Shown here: in pieces, positions 8,597 to 16,200 of the stretch | Numbering within the stretch: position 1 is the stretch's first letter | Layout of the letters: each line of letters begins with the position of its first letter | Position numbers and translations under genes: made by a program | From: Clostridiales bacterium DTU069 | GTDB taxonomy: Bacteria; Bacillota; Clostridia; DSM-8532 | Length of the DNA stretch: 32,055 nt | Assembly: GCA_001512485.1 (NCBI GenBank) | Contig: LFRV01000033.1 | Coordinates: 1 to 32,055, forward strand | Direction: 5' to 3' | The notes under the pieces: model-generated | What the model was told of the DNA's origin: nothing | Database searches by the model: none | What the model saw: the letters and a program-made list of their open reading frames with translations, nothing else

Positions 8597-8800
8597 GAAC
8601 TATTGTACAATAACGTCAACAAGGAACTTCATTTGCAAGAGCTATACAGTTCAGCTCGGGCAAGTCGAAACTCGCAAAAATGCTTTGGAATATTTTTTCA
8701 GGAAGCATTTTTGCTCAGACAGTCGACTTGCTTATCCTCGCTCTGACTGTATATCTCTAAGCTGCATTCCGCTATAGTTTCCGTTATTATACAATAGTTC
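8597..8800. repeat. H1: 204-bp long-hairpin element
   Basis: An almost complete palindrome. Outer arms GAACTATTGTACAATAACG (8597-8615) and CGTTATTATACAATAGTTC (8782-8800) differ by one base. Further matched arms are 8638-8650 with 8746-8758 (one mismatch), CAAGTCGA (8661-8668) with TCGACTTG (8723-8730), and a perfect 12-bp pair, GCAAAAATGCTT (8674-8685) with AAGCATTTTTGC (8703-8714), around a 17-nt loop. It sits in the loop of X1. It codes for nothing recognisable and behaves like a non-autonomous miniature element. Confidence 0.8.
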
Positions 8801-9071
8801 TTCATTTCGCGTCTGAATAAACAGTCCGAATTAATGCGAAAACCCAGCGGGTGGTTCGGGTGCTTTCGGTGACGACGGGCGACATGCTCCAACGCCCTTC
8901 TGCTTACAGGCAAATGCGGAGCGGGTTAATGAGCGACCCGGGATATGGAGACCTCTCATGCGAAAATAATCATGATCTGAAGCCTGTCGAATGGTATATG
9001 CTTTGTCGCCCTAGGAACCCGAAACACCTGAACCAGGACCCGCGGGAATAATGTTCATACACTGCTACATT

Positions 9072-9136
9072 GAACTATTGTACAATAACGTCAACAAGGA
9101 GCTTCATTTATAGTTTCCGTTATTATACAATAGTTC
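9072..9136. repeat. H2: internally deleted copy of H1
   Basis: It has the same 19-bp outer arms as H1 (9072-9090 and 9118-9136) and the same inner flanks (TCAACAAGGAGCTTCATTT, ATAGTTTC), but the central roughly 140 bp of H1 are missing. A still shorter derivative with only ACTATTG/CAATAGT arms lies at 15780-15795. The three form a deletion series in equivalent positions, each inside an X loop. Confidence 0.75.
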
Positions 9137-9211
9137 TTCCAAGAAGCCCGCAAAAATAATGCAATAACCCAGCGTGTGGTTCAGGTGCTTTTGGTGACGC
9201 GGGGCGACACG

Positions 9212-10165
9212 CTATTGTTTTATAATTTCAACACGGATATATTCAACGTCTTCCGCCTTCGGAGCGAATTCAATAAGAACTTCCGAAAAATTCGCCTGCA
9301 CTTCGGTTAAAAACTCATTCCATGTTTCATCATCAGAGTACAGGAGCTTGACTTCAATTCGATCGCCGCTGACAATTCCGGCATCTACGGCATTCAACGT
9401 TTCGTTCAAGCCGGCAGCATTGCTGTATTGCTCCTCCTGGTTAATCTCCGATTCAATTTCAATAATTTTTTCAAGCGCAATCTGCGCGTCATCAGCCGTT
9501 ATTTTTACAAGCGTATCCTGGCCTTCCTGCTTCAATGCATACGACCCTTCCGCTTCAGAGAATGCAATCATTACGTCATTATTAACCTGCGCTTTTTGTA
9601 TTTCCATTGCATCAGCAGGAACAACTTCCTGATTCTCCGCACTATCTTCCAGGGCATAATATTCCATTTCGGACCTGTCGTCGTATGCGGCTCCGTCCGA
9701 ACGCCCGGAAATTTCCGGTATTGCTCTTTTTGTTGACGCTGTCCCACTGGCAGCTCCAAGCCCCCTGTCTTCAATTACACTCTGCGCAGACGACATGTCT
9801 GCAGCGGGGGAAGCAGTTTTCCGTCCTGTTCCCATCAAGCCTGCTCTTATCGCAAGGCCGAGGCAGACAACAACAACAAAACCTGCCGCAATCTGGGCAA
9901 ACAATCTTACTTTACCGGTTCTGATCTTAACACCGGGTTTTGCTGCGGCTTCCTCAAGACGTCTATGCAGGGAGGTTTCAAAACCGTCGGGCAGTTCTTC
10001 TTCCAACTCATGCAAGGCCGATATTATCGTTTTTAATACGGACAGTTCTTCCGAGCAGCTTTCACATTCGCTCGAGTGCTCTTCGATCTCTTTAACGTTG
10101 TCAACAGACAGCTCACCATCCAAATAGGCCGATAGATTTTCCAAGTATTTATCGCACCTGGTCAT
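9212..10165 (-). CDS. Anti-sigma factor with zinc-finger domain, membrane-anchored
   Basis: A 317-aa single-pass membrane protein. The N-terminal cytoplasmic domain has the H-x3-C-x2-C zinc-binding signature of ZAS/RsiW-type anti-sigma factors (H30, C34, C37, preceded by LSAYLDGELS). A hydrophobic helix follows at about 88-108. The remaining roughly 200 residues are predicted outside the cell, begin with a Ser/Ala/Thr-rich stretch and then an acidic domain I do not recognise. It should bind the sigma factor encoded just upstream until an envelope signal leads to its release or proteolysis. Its ATG overlaps the sigma stop by 4 bp, indicating coupling. The stop codon TAG lies at the junction with mosaic repeat X2. 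Confidence 0.87.
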   Translation of the reverse strand: MTRCDKYLENLSAYLDGELSVDNVKEIEEHSSECESCSEELSVLKTIISALHELEEELPDGFETSLHRRLEEAAAKPGVKIRTGKVRLFAQIAAGFVVVVCLGLAIRAGLMGTGRKTASPAADMSSAQSVIEDRGLGAASGTASTKRAIPEISGRSDGAAYDDRSEMEYYALEDSAENQEVVPADAMEIQKAQVNNDVMIAFSEAEGSYALKQEGQDTLVKITADDAQIALEKIIEIESEINQEEQYSNAAGLNETLNAVDAGIVSGDRIEVKLLYSDDETWNEFLTEVQANFSEVLIEFAPKAEDVEYIRVEIIKQ

Positions 10166-10782
10166 GAAATCCCCCCCTTTCTATTCAATTTGACGACATA
10201 ATCCTTAAAAAGTTCCTCCTGTTCTACAATTATGTGTTTCAACGCATCCCTTGCCCTGTTGATTCTTGATTTGATTGTCCCTTCATTAACGTTTAAAGTA
10301 CGCGCTATGTCTTTATATGTCAGATCCATTAAATCCCGAAGAATCAATACCTGACGATGTTCAACGGATAGCTTGTCCATTGCCTGCTTTACCATCTCCT
10401 TAAGCTGCTTTTTCTCGGCGAGTTCATCCGGTCCGGGATCTTTTACAGGGATCTGAACCGGATTACTGTTTTCATTTCCTGCCGCGCCCTTTTCCAGTGA
10501 AACGATAACCGCTCTGTTTCTCTTTCTCAGAAAATCGGTGCATACATTTATTGTGATCCTGTACAGCCAGGTTGAAAAACTCGATTCTCCGCGGAACTTT
10601 TTAATCGCAGTAAATGCGCGCACAAGCGCATCCTGAGAAAGCTCCTGCGCATCCTCCGGATCTTTTGTCATTCTTAACGCTATATTGTAAACTTTCTTCT
10701 GATGGGCTTTTATCAGAGTTTCAAATGCTACTACGTCTCCTTTGGCAGATAACTCAATCAGGTTTTTTTCTGCAGAATCCAA
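10162..10782 (-). CDS. ECF-type RNA polymerase sigma factor (SigW-like)
   Basis: A 206-aa sigma-70 family protein with region 2 (KVYNIALRMTKDPEDAQELSQDALVRAF and the -10 binding FSTWLYRITIN) and region 4 (LSVEHRQVLILRDLMDLTYKDIARTLNVNEGTIKSRINRAR is split here as LSVEHRQVLIL then the helix-turn-helix YKDIARTLNVNEGTIKSRI) but no region 1.1 or 3, which defines the ECF group. The start is TTG at 10780-10782, 7 nt after AAGGAGG; I saw no better ATG. It directs polymerase to stress or envelope promoters and is paired with the anti-sigma gene by a 4-bp overlap. Target promoters are not known; the adjacent plus-strand murT-gatD cell-wall genes are only a suggestion. The C-terminus after about 180 is a short basic tail. 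Confidence 0.92.
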   Translation of the reverse strand: MDSAEKNLIELSAKGDVVAFETLIKAHQKKVYNIALRMTKDPEDAQELSQDALVRAFTAIKKFRGESSFSTWLYRITINVCTDFLRKRNRAVIVSLEKGAAGNENSNPVQIPVKDPGPDELAEKKQLKEMVKQAMDKLSVEHRQVLILRDLMDLTYKDIARTLNVNEGTIKSRINRARDALKHIIVEQEELFKDYVVKLNRKGGIS

Positions 10783-11199
10783 TCCCCTGCCTCCTTAAGC
10801 CATGTTCTGTATGATATGCTGTTTACAATATGTCAGTTGACGGAATAAATTGATTACAGCAATCATTGTATAGCCTTTATGATTATTGTATAATAAAAAT
10901 ACTTTGATTGCCATAACTTTATCAGAGTTTAATATTAATAAACAAAGTTACTGTTAAGACATACAGTATTTAGAATAGCTGTTGTACAATAATAGAAACA
11001 AGAAATTCCAAGGCAATTTGTTCCGAAAAAAAAGCGGGTGGACAGAAGACTGAAGTTATGTATCATACTTGAATATGCGCTTTTAGTGCCAAAAGGAGTT
11101 TGCACGTGGACAGATGACTTAAGTTATGTGTTATACCCGTTATGTAATCAGGGAAAAATTTAAAAAGTTTTAGCTTTTATCTTAGGAGCCTGAAAATAT
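10783..11199. other. Divergent intergenic region between sigma factor and murT
   Basis: No gene was found in these 417 bp. The left half is AT-rich and contains an imperfect hairpin (TAACTTT at 10914-10920 with AAAGTTA at 10944-10950, inner GTTTA/TAAAC). It also has several TTGTATAATA-like strings that could be promoter elements for either side. The right half holds a pair of direct repeats, listed separately. MurT has a GGAG site 10 nt before its ATG. Confidence 0.5.
11038..11136. repeat. Pair of 31-bp direct repeats upstream of murT
   Basis: GTGGACAGAAGACTGAAGTT begins at 11038 and GTGGACAGATGACTTAAGTT at 11106. The similarity extends to 11068 and 11136, with about six differences over 31 bp. 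The copies are 68 bp apart, start to start, and end about 65 bp before murT. They could be regulator sites in the murT leader or remnants of an older repeat. Confidence 0.6.
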
Positions 11200-12606
11200 A
11201 TGAAAAGAATTATAAACTTTATCCTCTGCCGCATTGCTGTTATCGCTGCCAAAGCGATGATTTTTCTGTTGCGTGTCGCAGGTTCGGGAGGTACATCTTT
11301 TCCCGGAAAACTGGCAATAAAAATATATCCGGGTATCCTCAGCGAATTGTCACGCAAATACAGGATATTCATGATCACCGGAACTAACGGTAAAACAACC
11401 ACATCCAGAATTATCGCCGAAATATTGAAAGAGAACGGAATATCGTACGTTGCCAATAAATCCGGTGCGAACCTTATCAGCGGTATAGCCACCTGTCTTA
11501 TATCAGACATTAAAATAAACATGACGCCAGGATCGCATACGGCACTGCTGGAAGTTGACGAAGCCGCTTTCAGGGTTGCGACCGAAACCGTTAAACCTGC
11601 TGCCGTCGTAGTAACAAATTTCTTCAGAGACCAGCTCGATCGTTACGGTGAACTGTACGATACATTGAAAACGGTCCGGAAAGGAATATCCCATATTCCT
11701 GACGCGACTCTCATTTTAAATGTCGATGATTCGCTGTGCGCATCCTTAGGCAATAATGTGTCCAATCCCGTTATTTATTACGGGTTCGATGAACAGGCGG
11801 TATCTTCTGTCCAGGAGCAGGACCCGGCTTTAAACCATGATGCATCCTTCTGTTTATTTTGCAAAACAAAGTATCAATACAAATCGCGTTTTTACGGCCA
11901 TCTCGGTCATTTTGCATGCCCGGGCTGCGGTTACGGCCGTCCTGAAGCATTAGTCAGCGTTGAAAAGGTAACGGTTTTGTCCGGTGATTTCTCCGCGGTT
12001 ATTTTTAATACTCCTTCTGGGAAATTCTCCGCGCAGATAAATCTACCCGGATTATACAACATATACAATGCGCTCGCGGCAACCGCATTTGCTGAAACCC
12101 TCGGGTTTTCACACGAGAAAACAGTTTACGCCCTTTCTGCCTTTGAAAGCGGTTTTGGCCGAATGGAATCGATATCGCTCGAGGACAGAACGATACAAGT
12201 CATTCTGATAAAAAACCCTGTCGGGTTCAGCCAGGTAATTAACTTCCTTTTAACAGTTGAAAATGCGGCTGTTATATCGTTTATTATAAATGACAACCTG
12301 GCTGACGGTACCGATATTTCATGGCTTTGGGACGCTGAACTTGAAGTGCTTGCGGATATACAGGATCGCGTTTCGGCCTTTTTTGTTTCGGGAACACGAG
12401 CCGATGATATGGCCGTAAGGCTGAAATACGCGGGAATATATTCGAACCGCATAACAATTGAAAATGATAAAGGCGCGATGCTTGATGCCGCGTTAAATTT
12501 GCTAAGGCCCGGCGAAACGCTGTATATTCTCCCGACATATACAGCGATGCTTGATATCAGAAAAACACTTGAAAAGAGATATAAACTGAAATATTTCTGG
12601 CAGTAA
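11200..12606 (+). CDS. murT: Lipid II isoglutaminyl synthase, subunit MurT
   Basis: A 468-aa Mur-ligase-like protein that, with GatD, amidates the alpha-carboxyl of D-glutamate in the lipid II stem peptide using ATP and glutamine-derived ammonia. The ATP-binding TGTNGKTTT loop is at 60-68, and an inserted four-cysteine zinc ribbon (C218, C221, C240, C243) is typical of MurT and absent from ordinary Mur ligases. The C-terminal DUF1727 region keeps the DGTDISWLWD segment (369-378) that supplies the catalytic aspartates. The N-terminal 30 residues are hydrophobic but short, so membrane association is possible, not certain. The gene is followed 21 bp later by gatD on the same transcript. A FolC-type ligase is excluded by the zinc ribbon and partner. 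Confidence 0.94.
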   Translation: MKRIINFILCRIAVIAAKAMIFLLRVAGSGGTSFPGKLAIKIYPGILSELSRKYRIFMITGTNGKTTTSRIIAEILKENGISYVANKSGANLISGIATCLISDIKINMTPGSHTALLEVDEAAFRVATETVKPAAVVVTNFFRDQLDRYGELYDTLKTVRKGISHIPDATLILNVDDSLCASLGNNVSNPVIYYGFDEQAVSSVQEQDPALNHDASFCLFCKTKYQYKSRFYGHLGHFACPGCGYGRPEALVSVEKVTVLSGDFSAVIFNTPSGKFSAQINLPGLYNIYNALAATAFAETLGFSHEKTVYALSAFESGFGRMESISLEDRTIQVILIKNPVGFSQVINFLLTVENAAVISFIINDNLADGTDISWLWDAELEVLADIQDRVSAFFVSGTRADDMAVRLKYAGIYSNRITIENDKGAMLDAALNLLRPGETLYILPTYTAMLDIRKTLEKRYKLKYFWQ

Positions 12607-12627
12607 AATACCTGAAAGGATGTTTGC

Positions 12628-13374
12628 ATGTACCAGTTATCAATATGCCATTTATATCCCGATCTTTTAAACCTTTACGGTGATTACGGAAATATTCAGG
12701 CTCTGAAAAAGCGGATGCAGTGGCGCGGCATTGAGGCCGCAGTCAGCCAGGTTTCGCTCGGAGACAGGTTTTCCCCTTCCGATTACGACATCGTTTTTAT
12801 CGGCGGCGGACAGGACTATGAACAAAGCATCCTGTACGCGGATTTAATTGAATACAAAAAAGAAGGAATAACCGAAGCGGTTGAAAATGGTGTGGTTTTC
12901 CTATGCATCTGCGGCGGATTTCAACTGATGGGGCTTTATTACAAAACACCGGAAGGTGAAGAAATTCCCTGTCTTGGCATTATGGATCACTGGACGATAG
13001 GAAATGAGAAACGCCTGGTAGGGAACCTCATTTTTTCAATAGAAGGGCTTAATCAGGAGCCAAACGGGTATATAGTCGGTTTTGAAAACCATTCGGGAAA
13101 AACATACCTTGGCGAACGAGGAAAACCCCTGGGGAAAGTGATATACGGTTTTGGCAATAACGGCGAAGACGGTTTTGAAGGGGCAAGATATAAAAACGTC
13201 TTCTGTTCGTACTCGCACGGCAGTCTGCTTCCAAAGAACCCCGCCCTTGCCGATGAATTGATTACGCTCGCTCTAAAACGCAAGTACAGCGATTTCGTTT
13301 CCCTTCAGCCGCTGGATGATCATCTTGAAGCGAATGCGCGCAAAAGCATTATTTCGAGGTATATACGTAAATAA
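12628..13374 (+). CDS. gatD: Lipid II isoglutaminyl synthase, glutamine amidotransferase subunit GatD
   Basis: A 248-aa class I (triad) glutaminase of the CobB/CobQ-like group. The nucleophile is C95 in CICGGFQ and the catalytic histidine H197 in YSHGSLLP; the N-terminus LYPDLLNLYGDYGN is characteristic of GatD. It hydrolyses glutamine and delivers ammonia to MurT. The resulting D-isoglutamine in peptidoglycan affects cross-linking and lysozyme sensitivity. The ATG follows AAAGGA at 7 nt. Its stop codon leads directly into a hairpin shared with the convergent dapL gene. Cobyric-acid-type relatives differ in context; the murT neighbour settles the assignment. Confidence 0.95.
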   Translation: MYQLSICHLYPDLLNLYGDYGNIQALKKRMQWRGIEAAVSQVSLGDRFSPSDYDIVFIGGGQDYEQSILYADLIEYKKEGITEAVENGVVFLCICGGFQLMGLYYKTPEGEEIPCLGIMDHWTIGNEKRLVGNLIFSIEGLNQEPNGYIVGFENHSGKTYLGERGKPLGKVIYGFGNNGEDGFEGARYKNVFCSYSHGSLLPKNPALADELITLALKRKYSDFVSLQPLDDHLEANARKSIISRYIRK

Positions 13375-13396
13375 GGCCGGGCATTAAGCCCGGCCT
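13374..13396. terminator. Hairpin between convergent gatD and dapL
   Basis: Perfect 9-bp GC-rich arms, AGGCCGGGC (13374-13382) and GCCCGGCCT (13388-13396), with a 5-nt loop, fill the 28-bp gap between two convergent stop codons. There is no long T run on either side, so termination efficiency is uncertain. Confidence 0.65.
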
Positions 13397-13402
13397 GATA
13401 AA

Positions 13403-14638
13403 TCAGAATTTCAGGTTCTTTATCCTCTCGATTGCTTTTTCCGTATTTTCGCGACTTCCAAACGCGGTCAGCCTTAAATATCCCTGCCCGCTTGGTCCGA
13501 ATCCGACGCCGGGCGTACCAACTACAAATGCCTCTTTCAAAAGTTTGTCAAAAAACTGCCATGAATCATATCCGGCCGGGGTTTTTAACCATATATAAGG
13601 AGCGTTAATCCCGCCGTAAACGGAAAGCCCTAGACTCTCAATACCGCTTCGGATAATCTTCGCGTTTTCCATATAATAGCTTATCACTTCACGTATCTGT
13701 TTCTGCCCTTCTTCGGAATAAACGGCTTCGGCTCCCCTTTGAACTATATACGGAGTCCCGTTGAATTTCGTGGTCTGCCTTCGATTCCACAGCTTGTTCA
13801 AGGAGACAGCCTCGCCTTTTTGCGTGTAAGCGACAACACTCTTAGGCACTACCGTATAAGCGCAGCGTGTACCTGTAAATGCGGCGATTTTAGAAAAGCT
13901 TCTGAACTCGACCGCGACGTCTTTCGCTCCCTCTACTTCATAAATACTGTGAGGGATGTCTTTTTCGGTTACATATGCCTCATATGCCGCGTCGAAAAGA
14001 ATAACGGCTTTATTCTCACGCGCGTAATCAACCCATACCTTCAGCTGTTCTTTTGTCAGAACCGTTCCGGTCGGGTTATTCGGATAGCACAGGTAAATAA
14101 TATCAACCTTTTTATCGGGCAAAGCGGGAACAAAGCCGTTATCGGCGGTACACGGCAGGTATACGAGATTTGTCCATTTCCCCGTGCTACTGTCATAATC
14201 GCCCAGTCTTCCCGCCATTGCGTTGCTGTCAACATAAACAGGATATACCGGATCCGTTACCGCAACAGTATTGTCCTGCCCGAAGATTTCCTGAAAATTC
14301 GCGGTATCGCTTTTAGCCCCATCGCTTATGAATACTTCGTCTCTTGACAATTCAATTCCGCGGCTGTTATAGTCATGCCTGATTATTTTTTCGGCAAGAA
14401 AATCATAGCCCTGTTCAGGACCGTAACCTCTGAAAGTTTTTTCATTGCCCATTTCATCCGCTGCCTTACGGATGGCTTCTACAACAGACAGAACGAGCGG
14501 TTTTGTGACATCACCGATACCAAGGGATATAACATCCGCGTGCGGGTTTTCGCTTTTAAACACAGCCACTCTCTTCGCAATTTCAGCGAACAGATAGCTT
14601 CCGGGAAGTTTTAAATAGTTTTCATTCAATCGTGCCAT
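13403..14638 (-). CDS. dapL: LL-diaminopimelate aminotransferase
   Basis: A 411-aa fold-type I PLP aminotransferase making LL-2,6-diaminopimelate from tetrahydrodipicolinate and glutamate in one step, bypassing the succinylase and acetylase routes to lysine and peptidoglycan. The family start [14 protein letters not shown] is present. The PLP site has N187 in CYPNNPTG, D216 in [10 protein letters not shown], and the Schiff-base lysine K250 in [13 protein letters not shown]. Length fits the plant/Chlamydia/clostridial DapL group. It is 54 bp downstream of dapF, so the two consecutive steps share a transcript. The start is an ATG with GGAG 7 nt upstream. Confidence 0.96.
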   Translation of the reverse strand: MARLNENYLKLPGSYLFAEIAKRVAVFKSENPHADVISLGIGDVTKPLVLSVVEAIRKAADEMGNEKTFRGYGPEQGYDFLAEKIIRHDYNSRGIELSRDEVFISDGAKSDTANFQEIFGQDNTVAVTDPVYPVYVDSNAMAGRLGDYDSSTGKWTNLVYLPCTADNGFVPALPDKKVDIIYLCYPNNPTGTVLTKEQLKVWVDYARENKAVILFDAAYEAYVTEKDIPHSIYEVEGAKDVAVEFRSFSKIAAFTGTRCAYTVVPKSVVAYTQKGEAVSLNKLWNRRQTTKFNGTPYIVQRGAEAVYSEEGQKQIREVISYYMENAKIIRSGIESLGLSVYGGINAPYIWLKTPAGYDSWQFFDKLLKEAFVVGTPGVGFGPSGQGYLRLTAFGSRENTEKAIERIKNLKF

Positions 14639-14692
14639 ATCTATTCTCCTCTTCTATAAAACTATTTATTCCAAAGCCTTTCAGACGATAGG

Positions 14693-15529
14693 CTAAATAT
14701 ACAGTTCGCCTGTGAATACCAAGGTTGCCGGACCTGTCATGTACACACGGTTATTGCTTTCGTTCCATTCAATATCAAGATTACCGCCAAGCAGTTCAAC
14801 AGTCGCTTTTTTTTCGGAAACTCCCGTAAGGCTCGAAGCCACAAGAACCGCGCAGGCTCCCGTACCGCAGGCCATAGTTTCTCCGGTTCCTCTTTCCCAC
14901 ACCCGCATTTTCAATCTTTTTGGATTAATAACCTCAACAAATTCAGTATTTATCCTTTCGGGGAAAAGCGGGTGTTTTTCTATTTCAGGACCCACCTTAT
15001 CAACCGGAAACTCTGAAACATTATCAACATATATAACGGCATGCGGGTTGCCCATCGAGACGCATGTAACACGATATTCGCTGCCCAAAACGTGAACAGG
15101 CTGGTTCACGAACAATTCAAGATCGCTGTCGACAGGTATATTGCGGGCTTTAAGTATTGGTTCGCCCATATCGACTTTAACCATTGCGACGTTGCCGTCG
15201 CTGCCCGTTATCAGTTCCAAAACCTTGATACCCGCAAGAGTCTCGATTAATATAGTTTTTTTGTTCGTCATATTATTGTCATAAACATATTTTCCTACGC
15301 ATCGTATCGCGTTGCCGCACATCTGGGCTTCCGAACCGTCGGGATTAAACATGCGCATTCTGAAATCGGCTTTTGAAGAAGGCAGTATCAGCACAAGACC
15401 GTCGGAACCAACTCCGAAATGGCGGTTACTTATAAATTTCACAAGTTCCTCGGGTTTTTCCACCTTTTCCTCAAAACAGTTTATATAAACATAATCATTA
15501 CCAATACCGTGCATTTTAGTAAATTTCAC
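14693..15529 (-). CDS. dapF: Diaminopimelate epimerase
   Basis: A 278-aa cofactor-independent racemase converting LL- to meso-diaminopimelate for peptidoglycan and lysine. The two catalytic thiols are C71 in QMCGNAIRC and C221 in MACGTGACA, with N11 in [10 protein letters not shown] and E213 in ERGTGE also conserved. I place the start at the GTG at 15527-15529 because it follows GGAG at 8 nt and gives the family's usual N-terminus (KFTKMHG) and length. An in-frame ATG at 15607 would add 26 residues with no ribosome site. It heads the dapF-dapL operon behind a strong promoter. Confidence 0.95.
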   Translation of the reverse strand: MKFTKMHGIGNDYVYINCFEEKVEKPEELVKFISNRHFGVGSDGLVLILPSSKADFRMRMFNPDGSEAQMCGNAIRCVGKYVYDNNMTNKKTILIETLAGIKVLELITGSDGNVAMVKVDMGEPILKARNIPVDSDLELFVNQPVHVLGSEYRVTCVSMGNPHAVIYVDNVSEFPVDKVGPEIEKHPLFPERINTEFVEVINPKRLKMRVWERGTGETMACGTGACAVLVASSLTGVSEKKATVELLGGNLDIEWNESNNRVYMTGPATLVFTGELYI

Positions 15530-15636
15530 TTTCCCATCTCCCTTACCCTGCCATACGGATAGCGGTTTTGTTTTGTGAGTCGGCAAAAACAGTTCGCCAA
15601 TATTCATTCAATAGGTATTATATTTGATTTTCTTAA

Positions 15637-15665
15637 ATTATACCACCAGGAAAAAGTGATATCAA
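15637..15665 (-). promoter_or_regulatory. Sigma-A promoter for dapF-dapL
   Basis: TTGATA (15660-15665) and TATAAT (15637-15642) on the minus strand, separated by exactly 17 nt, predict a leader of roughly 100 nt before the GTG start. Just upstream is a small perfect AT-rich hairpin (AGTAGTA at 15672-15678, TACTACT at 15684-15690), then the repeat cluster. Confidence 0.7.
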
Positions 15666-15718
15666 TACTTAAGTAGTATTTTTTACTACTACTAATTTCA
15701 TTCCAAACCACCAGTCGC

Positions 15719-16200
15719 GCCAGGAAACGAAACACCCGAACCAGGCCCCGCGGAAATAACGCTCCAAACTACCTTTTGTACTATTGCACAATAGTTCTTC
15801 AGGAAAAGCGGTAACACAGCGGGTGGTTTGGGTGCTTTCGGTGACGACGGGCAACATGCTCCAGCGCCCTGCTGCCTATAAGTTACTGTGGAGCGGGTTA
15901 ATGAGCGACCCGGGATATGGAGACCTCTCCGTAAACGCAAATCATGATCTGAAGGGTGTCGAATGGTATGTGCTTTGTCGACCTAGGAACCCGAAATACC
16001 CGAAACAGGACCCGCGGAAATAACGCAATAACACAGCGGGTGGTTAACGGGTCGAGGCATTGCTGCCGCGTTCCGGTTGGTACGCGGCTCTGGTTCGGGC
16101 GCTTTCGGTGACGCAGGGCGACATGCTTCAAAGCTCCGCTGCCTACAGGCAAATGCGGAGCGGGTTAATGAGCGACCCGGGATATGGAGACCCGTTCAGG
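15719..16200. repeat. Mosaic palindromic repeat cluster, X3-Y-X4(Z)-Y
   Basis: This cluster fills the gap between the dapF promoter and the eam stop codon. X3 has arms at about 15721-15752 and 15817-15860; its loop carries the smallest H remnant (ACTATTG/CAATAGT, 15780-15795). The Y core is at 15890-15925. X4 has left arm 15971-16017, the conserved short loop AAATAACGCAATAACACA, and a right arm beginning at 16036 that is interrupted by the Z module (16048 to about 16090) before resuming with GGTTCGGGCG. A second Y core is at 16157-16192. The last Y is cut off about 8 bp before the eam stop codon at 16201. I see no convincing gene here, although frames stay open across parts of it. Confidence 0.85.

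Larger units (their letters stand above)
8541..9211. repeat. Mosaic palindromic repeat cluster, X1-Y-X2 with two H inserts
   Basis: The 770 bp between polA and the anti-sigma gene hold no credible gene and are nearly all repeat. X1 has left arm 8541-8570 (CACCCGAACCAGGACCCGC within it) and right arm 8845-8888 (GCGGGTGGTTCGGGTG), which are imperfect inverted copies. X2 has left arm 9000-9043 and right arm 9171-9213. Between them is linker Y with the conserved 36-bp core at 8918-8953. The loop of X1 is filled by hairpin element H1 (8597-8800) and that of X2 by its shortened relative H2 (9072-9136). The right end runs into the stop codon of the anti-sigma gene. X and Y are visibly richer in GC than the flanking genes. 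An open frame (8851-9051) runs through Y but is not convincing as a gene. Confidence 0.85.

Noticed and set aside
8851-9051. Open frame through the repeat (with a similar one at 15784-16023) as a small conserved protein
   Set aside because: There is no ribosome site. The copy at 29.4 kb hits a stop after the shared core, and differences between copies are not concentrated at third positions. The same DNA is better explained by inverted-repeat structure. Kept as a test under the Y-core finding.
10850-11000. H-type hairpin element near TTGTACAATAA at 10982-10992
   Set aside because: Only about ten bases match the H arm tip, there is no inverted partner at a fitting distance, and no X arm is nearby. 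A promoter-like AT string is the simpler reading.
15530-15607. Longer DapF starting at the ATG at 15607
   Set aside because: It lacks a Shine-Dalgarno and adds 26 residues not typical of the family; the GTG at 15529 has a proper site.
15672-15690. Terminator from the AGTAGTA/TACTACT hairpin
   Set aside because: The stem has low GC content and no following T tract on the minus strand. It is noted only as a small palindrome upstream of the dapF promoter.
15719-16200. CRISPR array
   Set aside because: The repeated units are long, variable, inverted as well as direct, and not separated by unique spacers of constant size. No cas gene is nearby.
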